A stretch of 61,990 bases of DNA, taken from positions 1-61,990 of the forward strand of contig NZ_DLHA01000023.1 in assembly GCF_002482975.1 (NCBI RefSeq). Reading direction: 5' to 3'. The stretch is from Flavobacterium sp. UBA7680. Its GTDB lineage: Bacteria; Bacteroidota; Bacteroidia; Flavobacteriales; Flavobacteriaceae. Shown one piece after another: positions 33,321 through 42,045 of this stretch; position 1 is the first letter of the stretch; each line of letters opens with the position of its first letter. The position numbers and the translations under genes are program-made. Below the pieces are notes generated by a model, which was not told the origin of the DNA, ran no database searches, and was given only the letters and a program-made list of their open reading frames with translations.

Positions 33321-34256
33321 ATGAAATACCTAAAACTAATTCGATATAAAAATCTACTTATGCTTGCTTTTATGCAGGTTTTATTTCGTTATGCTTTTTT
33401 AAAACAGCAGGATATTCCTCTGGCTTTAGCAGACTGGCAATACGGACTTTTAGTTTTAAGCACCGTTTTACTGGCTGCGGCGGGTTATGTCATTAATAAT
33501 ATTTATGATGTTGCAACAGATACAATTAACAAACCTCAGGATGTTGTAATTGGCAAAGGAATTTCTGAAACGGCAGCGTTTAATATTTATATCGGACTAA
33601 ATGTTACTGGTGTAGCAATTGGCTTTGTTTTAGCCAATATTATTTTAAGACCAACATTTGCTTCGCTTTTTATTCTAATTGCTTCACTGCTTTATTTTTA
33701 TTCCACAACTTTAAAATCGATTATGATTTTAGGAAATTTTGTAGTGGCCGCTTTACTTGCTATAAGCGTTTTAATCATTGGTGTTTTTGATCTTTTTCCG
33801 GCAACAACTTTGGAGAATAAAGCACAAATGGCGAGTTTCTTTTCTATTTTGACAGATTATGCGCTTTTTGCTTTTATGATCAATTTTATACGCGAAATAG
33901 TTAAAGATATTGAAGATATGGACGGAGATTATAACCAAGGAATGAATACTTTACCAATTGCCATTGGAAAAAACCGTGCAGCAAAAATTGCATTGGGATT
34001 TGCTATAATTCCGTTTATTTTATGTCTGCTTTATATCAATAAATACTTCTTTGAAAATAATCTTTTGATAGTCACGTTTTATACGTTTGTTTTTGTTTTA
34101 GCACCTTTATTATATTTTATTGTGAAAATATTCAGTGCCAAAACCCAAAAGGATTTTCACCATTTAAGTACCGTTTTAAAATTGATTTTATTCTTCGGAA
34201 TTTTATCAATCTTAATCATCAGCTTAAACCATCAATACCTTCAAAACCATGCTTAA
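33321..34256 (+). CDS. UbiA-family prenyltransferase (geranylgeranylglycerol-phosphate geranylgeranyltransferase-like)
   Basis: 311 residues with about eight membrane helices. The first Asp-rich motif is NNIYDVATDTINKP (about 59-72) and the second is REIVKDIEDMDGDYNQGMNT (about 191-210). Flavobacterial proteins of this type are commonly named geranylgeranylglycerol-phosphate geranylgeranyltransferase; whether they make archaeal-like ether lipids is not shown by sequence. The 3' end overlaps the Maf gene by 8 bp. Confidence 0.8.
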   Translation: MKYLKLIRYKNLLMLAFMQVLFRYAFLKQQDIPLALADWQYGLLVLSTVLLAAAGYVINNIYDVATDTINKPQDVVIGKGISETAAFNIYIGLNVTGVAIGFVLANIILRPTFASLFILIASLLYFYSTTLKSIMILGNFVVAALLAISVLIIGVFDLFPATTLENKAQMASFFSILTDYALFAFMINFIREIVKDIEDMDGDYNQGMNTLPIAIGKNRAAKIALGFAIIPFILCLLYINKYFFENNLLIVTFYTFVFVLAPLLYFIVKIFSAKTQKDFHHLSTVLKLILFFGILSILIISLNHQYLQNHA

Positions 34257-34833
34257 AGAAAAACTCAAAAAATATAAAATTATCCTGGCTTCGGGATCGC
34301 CGCGCAGACAACAGTTTTTTAAGGATTTAGATCTTGATTTTGAAATTCGCTTAAAAGACGTGGAAGAAATTTATCCGCCAGAATTAAAAGCAGTTGAAAT
34401 TACTGATTTTCTGGCACAATTAAAAGCGGATGCTTTAAAAAACGAATTAAAAGAAAACGAAATATTAGTAACAAGCGACACGATTGTCTGGCATCAGAAT
34501 AAAGCTTTAGGGAAACCAAAAAGTGCCGAAGATGCTTTTCAAATGATAAAATCAATGTCGGGTACAACGCACGAAGTTATTACGTCTGTTTGTTTTCAAA
34601 CCAATACCGCTTCTACTCTTTTGCATGATATTACAAAAGTGACTTTCAAAGATTTATCTGATGAAGCAATTTTGTATTATATCGAAAATTACAAACCTTA
34701 TGATAAAGCCGGAGCATACGGTATTCAGGAATGGTTTGGTTTTATGGCAGTTACAAAAGTAGAAGGTTCTTATACCAATGTTATGGGACTTCCAACGGCT
34801 AAAGTTTACGAATATTTGAGTACTTTAGTGTAA
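34249..34833 (+). CDS. maf: Maf-family nucleotide pyrophosphatase
   Basis: 194 residues. The Maf signature ILASGSPRRQQFF is at 12-24. The catalytic Asp is in TSDTIVW (about 76-82), with a conserved Lys in LGKPKSAEDAFQM and the C-terminal GAYGIQEWFGFM and TNVMGLP. Such enzymes hydrolyse dTTP, UTP or modified nucleotides and may clear non-canonical ones. It is translationally coupled to the prenyltransferase gene and followed 10 bp later by the MscS gene. Confidence 0.92.
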   Translation: MLKEKLKKYKIILASGSPRRQQFFKDLDLDFEIRLKDVEEIYPPELKAVEITDFLAQLKADALKNELKENEILVTSDTIVWHQNKALGKPKSAEDAFQMIKSMSGTTHEVITSVCFQTNTASTLLHDITKVTFKDLSDEAILYYIENYKPYDKAGAYGIQEWFGFMAVTKVEGSYTNVMGLPTAKVYEYLSTLV

Positions 34834-34843
34834 AAATTTATTT

Positions 34844-35374
34844 ATGTTTTCTTTTAAAGAATATACTCAGGAATTATTTGCAACCTTTATTCTTATTATT
34901 GCTTTAATCGCTTTAAGAATGATTGTTGCCAAATTAATCCGACGCTTTGCTTCTTCAAGTCAGTTACTAGAACATCGTACTAATTTGGTTATCAAATACA
35001 TTCATATTTTGATGAATATTTTAGTCGCGATTAGTTTAATTGTGATTTGGGGCGTTAATACCGAAGATATTTTTTTAACTGTTTCCTCTATTGCAACCGT
35101 TATTGGTGTTGCGATGTTTGCACAATGGTCTATTTTGAGCAATATTACTTCGGGAATGATTTTGTTTTTTTCATTTCCTTTTAGAATTGGCGATACCATA
35201 AAAATTCACGATAAAGATTTCCCAATTGAAGCTGAAATAGAAGATATTAATACCTTTCATATCAGTCTGAGAACAAAAGAAGGCGAAAAGATTATTTTCC
35301 CAAATAACCTGCTTTTGCAAAAGGGAATTTCGATTATGCCGGCACACTACGAAGAGAAAGAATTTTTTGATTAA
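34844..35374 (+). CDS. Short MscS-family mechanosensitive channel
   Basis: 176 residues. Three membrane helices (about 10-28, 50-70, 78-100) precede the MscS beta domain with FPFRIGDTIKI (about 114-124) and the EGEKIIFPNNLLL motif. It lacks the long C-terminal domain of E. coli MscS, so it is a minimal channel of the small-conductance type. It should gate in the inner membrane upon tension. Confidence 0.85.
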   Translation: MFSFKEYTQELFATFILIIALIALRMIVAKLIRRFASSSQLLEHRTNLVIKYIHILMNILVAISLIVIWGVNTEDIFLTVSSIATVIGVAMFAQWSILSNITSGMILFFSFPFRIGDTIKIHDKDFPIEAEIEDINTFHISLRTKEGEKIIFPNNLLLQKGISIMPAHYEEKEFFD

Positions 35375-35485
35375 TTTTTGAATGGGAATTTTATAACGTA
35401 TAACTAAAAAGCTAAAACGCTATAATTTGAAGAAATTATAATATTTGCTTAACCAATTATACATTATCTAAAAATTTCACTCAAA

Positions 35486-36586
35486 ATGATTCAACCCATA
35501 AAATTGCCGTTTTATGCAAAACTTGCTTGTATCTTAGTAAGCTTAATTTCTTTTGCTTATATTTTTTGCATTACAAAAGATATTCTGACTCCAGTTTTGT
35601 TAGCCTTTTTGTTTGCGGTTTTACTATTACCCATTTTCACCTTTTTAAACACAAAATTTAAGTTCCCCAGACATCTTGCGGCGATAATTTGTGTTTTAAT
35701 TTTTCTGGCATTCATTGGGGGAATTCTTGTTTTTATCTCCTATCAGGTTACTAATATGGCAAGTGATTTTGATACAATTAAAAAAAATGCAAACTCCTTT
35801 ATAATTGAAATTCATAAGTTTATCAGAGAAAATTTCCAGATAAGTATTGGCGAACAAAAAAAATATCTGGACACCGTTACAAAAGACTCTGTAAAAAATG
35901 GAAATGCAACTTTAGGTTCCGCCATAATATCAATCAGCGATCTGCTGTTAGACAGTACTATTATTGTAATTTATACGTTTCTGTTTCTGATATATAAAGA
36001 ACATTTCAAACTGTTTTTAGCCAAATTAATAAGCAAAGAAAATCATGCTGTTTTAAAAGATATTTTATCACAAATCAAAGTTTCGATCAACAATTATATT
36101 GTGAGTTTGATACTGGAAATGATTATAGTTTCGGTATTAACCAGTTTAGGACTTTGGATTATTGGTATTAAATATTTCATTTTATTAGGATTGATAACCG
36201 GAATTTTAAATCTGGTTCCTTATATCGGAATTTTAGTTGCAGGTATTATTACCGTTTTGGCTTCGCTGACCGGATCCGGAGAAACATCTGTAATTGTCGG
36301 GATTTTAGTTGTCAATGTAATTGTTCAGCTAATTGACAATAATCTTCTTGTGCCTTTAATTATCAATTCAAAAGTAGAAATAAACGCTTTTGTATCCATT
36401 ATGGGAATTATAGTGGGCGGTGCGGCGGCTGGTATTTCGGGAATGTTTCTCGCAATTCCGCTTTTAGCCATTTTGAAAATTATATTTGACCGAATAGAAT
36501 CGCTGGAACCCTGGGGCTATTTAATGGGAAATCATATTCCGAGAAAATTTGCGTGGAGAGTTCGCAGAACCAAAGTAGAAGAGTAA
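35486..36586 (+). CDS. AI-2E family transporter (permease)
   Basis: 366 residues with seven or eight membrane helices, matching the AI-2E/UPF0118 family. The conserved region near the C-terminus includes GITGILNLVPYIGILVAGII and GGAAAGISGMFLAIPLLAIL. Members are described as exporters of small molecules or ion antiporters; autoinducer-2 export is shown for only a few. It is a single gene. Confidence 0.85.
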   Translation: MIQPIKLPFYAKLACILVSLISFAYIFCITKDILTPVLLAFLFAVLLLPIFTFLNTKFKFPRHLAAIICVLIFLAFIGGILVFISYQVTNMASDFDTIKKNANSFIIEIHKFIRENFQISIGEQKKYLDTVTKDSVKNGNATLGSAIISISDLLLDSTIIVIYTFLFLIYKEHFKLFLAKLISKENHAVLKDILSQIKVSINNYIVSLILEMIIVSVLTSLGLWIIGIKYFILLGLITGILNLVPYIGILVAGIITVLASLTGSGETSVIVGILVVNVIVQLIDNNLLVPLIINSKVEINAFVSIMGIIVGGAAAGISGMFLAIPLLAILKIIFDRIESLEPWGYLMGNHIPRKFAWRVRRTKVEE

Positions 36587-36673
36587 AATAATCTGCCGAT
36601 TTTAAAAATAATCGTGTTATTTATCTTAAATTCATAGAATAATAGCCTTTAAAATAAGTTTAAATCCATCTGA

Positions 36674-38503
36674 ATGTTATCAAGTAAAAAAATAGTTATT
36701 TTTATTTTCTTATGCTTTTGTTTTCAAAGCATTTGTGCACAGACAGATAAAACTAAGAAAGAGAATCCTTCAAAAAAGGACAGTACAGAGATTTACACTA
36801 AAATAAAAAACTATTCTAAGAAAAATAAATTTACCCAAACCTTACACAAACTTCTATTTAGATCAAAAAAAGCTAAAAAAAGAGAAGTTATCGAACCAAG
36901 TGACAATACAAGTTTTGATGGCAAAATCATTCGAAAAATCAATATTGTAACGCTTGATCCTTTTGGACATTCCATTGTAGATTCTACGGTTCAGCCAAAA
37001 AACTGGGGTGAACGAACCGGAAACAAACTGCATTTAAAAACAAAAAAAATAGCGATTCATAATCTTCTTTTGTTTAAAAGAAATACTCCTTACGATTCTT
37101 ATAAAGTACAGGAAACGGAGCGTTTAATTCGTGCTCAGAGATATGTTACGGCAGTTAGGATTTCTAACGAATTAGCCAGTCCGGCATCAGATTCTGTTGA
37201 TGTTACCATTAGGGTTTTAGATTCCTGGAGTACCATCCCGAGGTTTTCAATTTCGAGCAGCAGAGTTGGCGTAGGATTTAAAGAAAAAGATTTTTTTGGC
37301 ACCGGACAGCAGCTCGAATATCGTTTTACCAACCGATTTGATGATGGTGCAAATGGTAATGATATTACCTATACGGTTCCAAATATAAAGAACACTTATA
37401 TAGGAACTACGCTGCATTACAACATGGATTTGGACAATAATTATACTAAAAGTATTGATATAGAAAGAGATTTCTACTCGCCTTTAACCAAATGGGCCGG
37501 AGGTGTTTTTGTTGGGCAGAATTTCAGAAAAGATAGTTTGCAGGCTCCAGATATGAGTTATGCATTTCAAACTTTTAAAAATAATTTTCAGGATGTTTGG
37601 GCAGGAAAAGCCACGAAAGTTTATGAAGACGATAATGAAGCGATTACGAATTTAATTACTTCTGCCCGCTTTTTAAACGTGAATTACAGCGAATCTCCTG
37701 ATTCCTTATATGATCCAACAAATTTTTATTCGGATGAAAAACTGCTTTTAATGGGCGTTGGATTAAACAGACGAAAATTTATAAAAGACAATTATATTTT
37801 TAGAAATGGTCAGACAGAAGACGTTCCAATTGGGCGTATTTACGGAATCACTTTTGGATATCAATATAAAAATCAAATTTGGAGACCTTATGCCGGTGCG
37901 CAGTTTTCATTTGGAAATTATTACCGATTAGGTTTTTTGAGTATGAATTTTGAAGCCGGAACTTATTTTCATCAATCTAAAACCTATCAAACCGCTTATT
38001 TATTTGAATCGAATTATTTCACCAAACTCTTTAATCTCGGAACCTGGAAATTACGACAATTCGTAAACCCAAGAGTTGTTATTGGTGCAAATCGGGAGGA
38101 AATAATTGGAGATGAGCTGAATATAAACGAACGAAATGGTCTTGCAGGGTTTAACAGCGCTTTGTATGGAACTAGTAAAACGGTTTTATCCTTGCAAACG
38201 CAAACGTATTCTCCTTATGCACTTTGGGGATTTCGTTTAAATCCATTTTTTAATTATACGATTGCATTTTTAGGAAGTCCAAAAAATGCGATGTTCGACA
38301 GCAAACCGTATTCAAAAATTACTTTGGGATTATTAATCAGCAATGACTATTTGGTTTTTAGTAATTTCCAACTGTCACTGTCATATTACCCAAGCATTCC
38401 TTTTCAGGGTGATAATGTTTTCAAAACCAATACTTTTGAAACAACCGATTATGGTTTGCAGAGTTTTGAGCTTGCAAAACCAAGAGTTGTTGATTATCGA
38501 TAA
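36674..38503 (+). CDS. Outer-membrane beta-barrel protein with POTRA-like N-terminus
   Basis: 609 residues. A signal peptide (about 1-23, ending SICAQ) is followed by a basic, Lys/Ser-rich stretch. A POTRA-like segment (about 75-180) contains IIRKINIVTLDPFGH, the helix YKVQETERLIRAQRYV and VDVTIRVLDSWSTIP. The rest, rich in alternating aromatic strands (VGVGFKEKDFFGTGQQLEYR, IWRPYAGAQFSF), looks like a Bam/TamA-type barrel. It lacks an N-terminal patatin domain. It probably inserts or exports a substrate in the outer membrane. Confidence 0.7.
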   Translation: MLSSKKIVIFIFLCFCFQSICAQTDKTKKENPSKKDSTEIYTKIKNYSKKNKFTQTLHKLLFRSKKAKKREVIEPSDNTSFDGKIIRKINIVTLDPFGHSIVDSTVQPKNWGERTGNKLHLKTKKIAIHNLLLFKRNTPYDSYKVQETERLIRAQRYVTAVRISNELASPASDSVDVTIRVLDSWSTIPRFSISSSRVGVGFKEKDFFGTGQQLEYRFTNRFDDGANGNDITYTVPNIKNTYIGTTLHYNMDLDNNYTKSIDIERDFYSPLTKWAGGVFVGQNFRKDSLQAPDMSYAFQTFKNNFQDVWAGKATKVYEDDNEAITNLITSARFLNVNYSESPDSLYDPTNFYSDEKLLLMGVGLNRRKFIKDNYIFRNGQTEDVPIGRIYGITFGYQYKNQIWRPYAGAQFSFGNYYRLGFLSMNFEAGTYFHQSKTYQTAYLFESNYFTKLFNLGTWKLRQFVNPRVVIGANREEIIGDELNINERNGLAGFNSALYGTSKTVLSLQTQTYSPYALWGFRLNPFFNYTIAFLGSPKNAMFDSKPYSKITLGLLISNDYLVFSNFQLSLSYYPSIPFQGDNVFKTNTFETTDYGLQSFELAKPRVVDYR

Positions 38504-38697
38504 TCTGAAAAAATTTAGAAAATTTTTAGAAATTTTATATTCTTCAAAACACTTTAGAAATCAATATTTTACACAATATTTAACTTCTCTTCAATCGTTA
38601 AAAAGTATATTTTATCCGATGAAATACAATTGCATTTTATTTTTGGCACGGTATATGAAAATCCTTAAACAAAGATTAACATTAAACTTTAGAAAAG

Positions 38698-39228
38698 ATG
38701 AAAACAATTAAAATAGCAATCGCCGGATTATTTCTTTTGGTTGCAAATGCCACACAAGCTCAGGTATCAATTAACGTTAACATAGGAACACCTCCAGCTT
38801 GGGGACCTGCAGGATATGCTGAAATGGAATATTACTATCTTCCAGACATTGAAGCTTATTATGATGTTCGTGCATCACAGTTCATCTATTTTGGAGGAGG
38901 AAGATGGGTTAGAACAACTTACTTACCAAGACAATACAGAAATTATGATTTATACGGAGGTTACAAAGTAGTTTTAAATGATTACCACGGAAGAACTCCT
39001 TACACTTACTTCGATCGTCACAGAGTAAAATATTATAAAGGATATCACGGTGCACCGCAAACATGCTACAGACCGAGACCAGTTTCAAGACCTGTTTATG
39101 GTTACAATGAGCGTCGTTATGAGCACAGAGATCACAGACATTATGATAAACACGATAAGCATGACAAACACCACGGGCATGATAGACATGATGATGATGA
39201 TCGCGGGCATGGTCACGGAAGAAGATAA
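38698..39228 (+). CDS. Secreted protein with His/Asp-rich tail
   Basis: 176 residues. A signal peptide (about 1-22, TQAQ) is followed by a Tyr- and Gly-rich mature domain (YYYLPDIEAYYDVRASQFIY, FGGGRWVRTTYLP). The last 35 residues are almost only His, Asp, Lys, Arg and Gly (HDKHDKHHGHDRHDDDDRGH), a likely metal-binding tail. The core resembles small periplasmic proteins found across Flavobacteria whose function is unknown. TATTTTTG at 38638-38645 may be the promoter, and a hairpin terminator follows. Confidence 0.75.
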   Translation: MKTIKIAIAGLFLLVANATQAQVSINVNIGTPPAWGPAGYAEMEYYYLPDIEAYYDVRASQFIYFGGGRWVRTTYLPRQYRNYDLYGGYKVVLNDYHGRTPYTYFDRHRVKYYKGYHGAPQTCYRPRPVSRPVYGYNERRYEHRDHRHYDKHDKHDKHHGHDRHDDDDRGHGHGRR

Positions 39229-39241
39229 TATCTAAATATTT

Positions 39242-39269
39242 AAGAGCGTATTAATTATAATACGCTCTT
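39242..39269 (+). terminator. Terminator after the His-rich protein gene
   Basis: A 12-bp stem AAGAGCGTATTA / TAATACGCTCTT with a 4-base loop, followed by TTTTCTATTTT. Confidence 0.85.
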
Positions 39270-39331
39270 TTTCTATTTTATAAATCAGGTAAATAGCCCT
39301 TAAAAATCAGCATTAACATTTCATTTAAATA

Positions 39332-39359
39332 TTGTTCCAAGATTTAATTAGTATTTTTG
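39332..39359 (+). promoter_or_regulatory. Bacteroidota-type promoter (TTG-N17-TATTTTTG)
   Basis: TTG at 39332-39334 and TATTTTTG at 39352-39359 are 17 bp apart, about 30 bp before the PIG-L gene start at 39390. Confidence 0.7.
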
Positions 39360-39389
39360 GGACACATTTCAAAACCATTTAACTACGCC

Positions 39390-41924
39390 ATGCGAAAAAT
39401 ACAAGTTCAAATACTTCTTTTATTTTTTATAAGTTTTCAAACCTTATTTGCACAACAGCCGCAAAAACCTAACGCAGTCGAAATTTACAATCAAATTAAA
39501 AAGCTAAACTTTTTAGGATCTGTATTGTACGTAGCCGCACATCCTGATGATGAAAATACCCGAATGATTTCGTATCTGGCAAATGAAGTAAATGCGAGAA
39601 CCGGTTATTTATCATTAACCCGCGGTGATGGCGGTCAAAATTTAATAGGCCCGCAATTGCGTGAATTACTTGGTGTAATTAGAACTCAGGAATTAATTGA
39701 AGCCCGAAAAATTGACGGTGGAGAACAATTTTTTTCGAGAGCAAATGATTTTGGTTTCTCAAAAAATCCAAACGAAACTTTAGAAATTTGGGATAAAGAT
39801 AAAGTCCTTGCTGATGTGGTGTGGACGATTAGAAATTTTCAACCGGATATTATCATTAACCGTTTTGATCACCGTTCGCCGGGAACTACACACGGGCATC
39901 ATACATCGTCTGCTATGTTGAGTGTGGAGAGTTTTAAGCTGACAAACGATCCGAAAATTTATCCGGAGCAATTGAAATTTGTTTCGCCTTGGCAGGTAAA
40001 ACGCCAGTTTTTTAATCCGTCTTGGTGGTTTTACGGAAGTCAGGAAAAATTTGATGCCGCAAATAAATCAAAATTCACCAAGTTAGAAACAGGTGTATAT
40101 TATACCGGAATTGGAAAATCGAATCAGGAAATTGCAGCTTTAAGCCGAAGCCGTCACCAGTCACAAGGTTTTGGAAGTACTGGAGTTCGTGGTTTAGAAA
40201 CTGAATATCTTGAACTTATTAATGGAGAAACTCCAAAAGACCGCGACAATTTATTTGACGGAATTGATACAAGCTGGAACCGCGTTAAAAACGGAAAACC
40301 AGTTGGAGATTTAGTTGCTTCAATTATTGAGAAATACAATTTCAGCAATCCATCCGCAAGTATTCCAGATTTAGTAAAAGCCTACACTATGATTCAGGCT
40401 TTAGACGATACACATTGGAAAAATCTAAAATCGACAGCGATAAAAAACATTATTGCTTCATGTTCCGGTTTATATCTTGAAGCCGTTTCAAATGAGCAGG
40501 AAGCAACTCCGGGAAGCAGCATTCGTTTGAGCTTAGAAGCCATTAACAGATGTTCTGTTGAAATGCAATTGACAAGCGTTACAACATTGCCAGATAATAA
40601 ATCAACGGCTCAAAACAGCATTTTAAAAGATAATAACGATCAAAAAATCAGTCTGCAATTACAGCTTCCAAATAATATCGAATACACACAGCCGTATTGG
40701 TTAAAAGAAAAAGCAACGGTTGGAATGTATACCGTTTCTAATCAGGAAAATATTGGTATTCCGGATATTATTAGAGAAGTAAAAGTAATTTTCAATATAA
40801 AAATCAACAATGTAGAAATTCCGTTTGAACGCACCGTTGTTTACAAATACAATGACGGAGTAAAAGGCGAAATGTATAATTTCCTGGATATAGTTCCAGA
40901 AGTTACGACTTCTATTTTAGAAAAAGTTTTGATTTTTAGAGATACAAAAAGCAAAATGGTTCCGGTAAAAGTTCGCGCCGGAAAAGATGATGTAAAAGGA
41001 AACCTGCAGCTGGATTTACCAAAAAGCTGGAATGTTTCTCCAAAACAAATCGCCTTTACTTTAGATAAAAAAGGGACAGAACAAATCTTCTATTTTGAAG
41101 TTACTCCACCCGTAAATCCTGAAGAAGTTGTAGCAAAAAGTATTGCAATTGTTGACAATAAACGTTTTGACAGAGACGAAACTATTATCGATTTCAACCA
41201 TATTACCAAACAAATGGTTTTAAAACCGGCTGAATCAAAATGTATTAGAATTGATTTGAAAACTTCTGGCGATGCTATCGCTTACATTATGGGTGCCGGC
41301 GACGAAGTTCCGGAAAGTTTAACTCAAATGGGATACAAAGTTTCTATTTTAAAACCCGAAGAAATTACTCCTGAGAAACTGGATTCTTTTAGTACCGTTA
41401 TTACAGGAATTCGTGCTTATAATACCGTAAACGCTTTGGCAAACAAACAAAATATCTTATTTAATTTTGTAAAAAGCGGTAAAAATATGATTGTGCAGTA
41501 CAATACATACGGCAGCAGATTAGTAACCGATAAAATTGCACCTTATCCATTAAAATTATCAAACGACCGTGTGACCGAGGAAAACGCAAAAGTGACTTTT
41601 CTTGCGCCAAATCACCCGGTTTTAAATACGCCAAATAAAATCACTTCAAAAGATTTTGAAGGCTGGACACAAGAACAAGGTTTATATTATCCAGATGAAT
41701 ATGATCCTGCCTTCACTCCTATTATTTCTTCACACGACAAAGGAGAATCTGCTAAAAATGGCGCTTTATTAGTCGCTCCGTATGGAAAAGGATATTACAT
41801 TTACACTGGTCTAAGCTTTTTTAGAGAACTGCCGGAAGGCGTTGCGGGAGCTTACAGATTATTATCAAATATAATTTCGCTAAAACAGCCTCTTGAAGCT
41901 CCTAAACAGGATTTAAAGCAATAA
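39390..41924 (+). CDS. Large secreted PIG-L family deacetylase
   Basis: 844 residues from MRKIQVQILLLFFISFQTLF, a signal peptide ending FAQ. An upstream in-frame Met lies on the mRNA start region and is unlikely. The PIG-L domain (about 35-250) has the zinc motif AAHPDDENTRM, the Arg-rich GDGGQN loop and a late THGHHTSSAM. Beyond it lies a long beta-rich region (about 370-640) and a C-terminal domain like a glutamine-amidotransferase fold (about 640-844, GYKVSILKPEEIT, GKGYYIYTGLSFFRELP). It probably N-deacetylates sugar conjugates in the periplasm. It is followed by a tiny membrane peptide and a symporter in one operon. Confidence 0.82.
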   Translation: MRKIQVQILLLFFISFQTLFAQQPQKPNAVEIYNQIKKLNFLGSVLYVAAHPDDENTRMISYLANEVNARTGYLSLTRGDGGQNLIGPQLRELLGVIRTQELIEARKIDGGEQFFSRANDFGFSKNPNETLEIWDKDKVLADVVWTIRNFQPDIIINRFDHRSPGTTHGHHTSSAMLSVESFKLTNDPKIYPEQLKFVSPWQVKRQFFNPSWWFYGSQEKFDAANKSKFTKLETGVYYTGIGKSNQEIAALSRSRHQSQGFGSTGVRGLETEYLELINGETPKDRDNLFDGIDTSWNRVKNGKPVGDLVASIIEKYNFSNPSASIPDLVKAYTMIQALDDTHWKNLKSTAIKNIIASCSGLYLEAVSNEQEATPGSSIRLSLEAINRCSVEMQLTSVTTLPDNKSTAQNSILKDNNDQKISLQLQLPNNIEYTQPYWLKEKATVGMYTVSNQENIGIPDIIREVKVIFNIKINNVEIPFERTVVYKYNDGVKGEMYNFLDIVPEVTTSILEKVLIFRDTKSKMVPVKVRAGKDDVKGNLQLDLPKSWNVSPKQIAFTLDKKGTEQIFYFEVTPPVNPEEVVAKSIAIVDNKRFDRDETIIDFNHITKQMVLKPAESKCIRIDLKTSGDAIAYIMGAGDEVPESLTQMGYKVSILKPEEITPEKLDSFSTVITGIRAYNTVNALANKQNILFNFVKSGKNMIVQYNTYGSRLVTDKIAPYPLKLSNDRVTEENAKVTFLAPNHPVLNTPNKITSKDFEGWTQEQGLYYPDEYDPAFTPIISSHDKGESAKNGALLVAPYGKGYYIYTGLSFFRELPEGVAGAYRLLSNIISLKQPLEAPKQDLKQ

Positions 41925-41934
41925 TTTCAAAAAT

Positions 41935-42042
41935 ATGGAAGCAAAAAAAACAAAAAAATGGAAAAAAAGTTACACCTATGTTTTAGTTGCTAACCTCATT
42001 TACATTGTGATTTTTTTCTTAATCATGCAATTTTATTCATAA
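41935..42042 (+). CDS. 35-residue single-helix membrane peptide upstream of a symporter
   Basis: Starts 10 bp after the PIG-L gene and stops 3 bp before the symporter start. The sequence begins with nine Lys/Trp-rich residues (MEAKKTKKWKKSY) and continues as one hydrophobic helix (about 15-32: VLVANLIYIVIFFLIMQF). The positive charge before the helix predicts the N-terminus inside. Its position suggests a small subunit or stabiliser of the sodium:solute symporter, as small partner proteins are known for some SSS carriers. It is easily missed by gene finders. Confidence 0.6.
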   Translation: MEAKKTKKWKKSYTYVLVANLIYIVIFFLIMQFYS

Positions 42043-42045
42043 CCT

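Noticed and set aside
38343..38711. 122-residue plus-strand frame bridging the barrel gene and the His-rich protein gene
   Set aside because: It overlaps the end of the barrel gene in another frame and runs through AT-rich gap DNA; no plausible start or domain.
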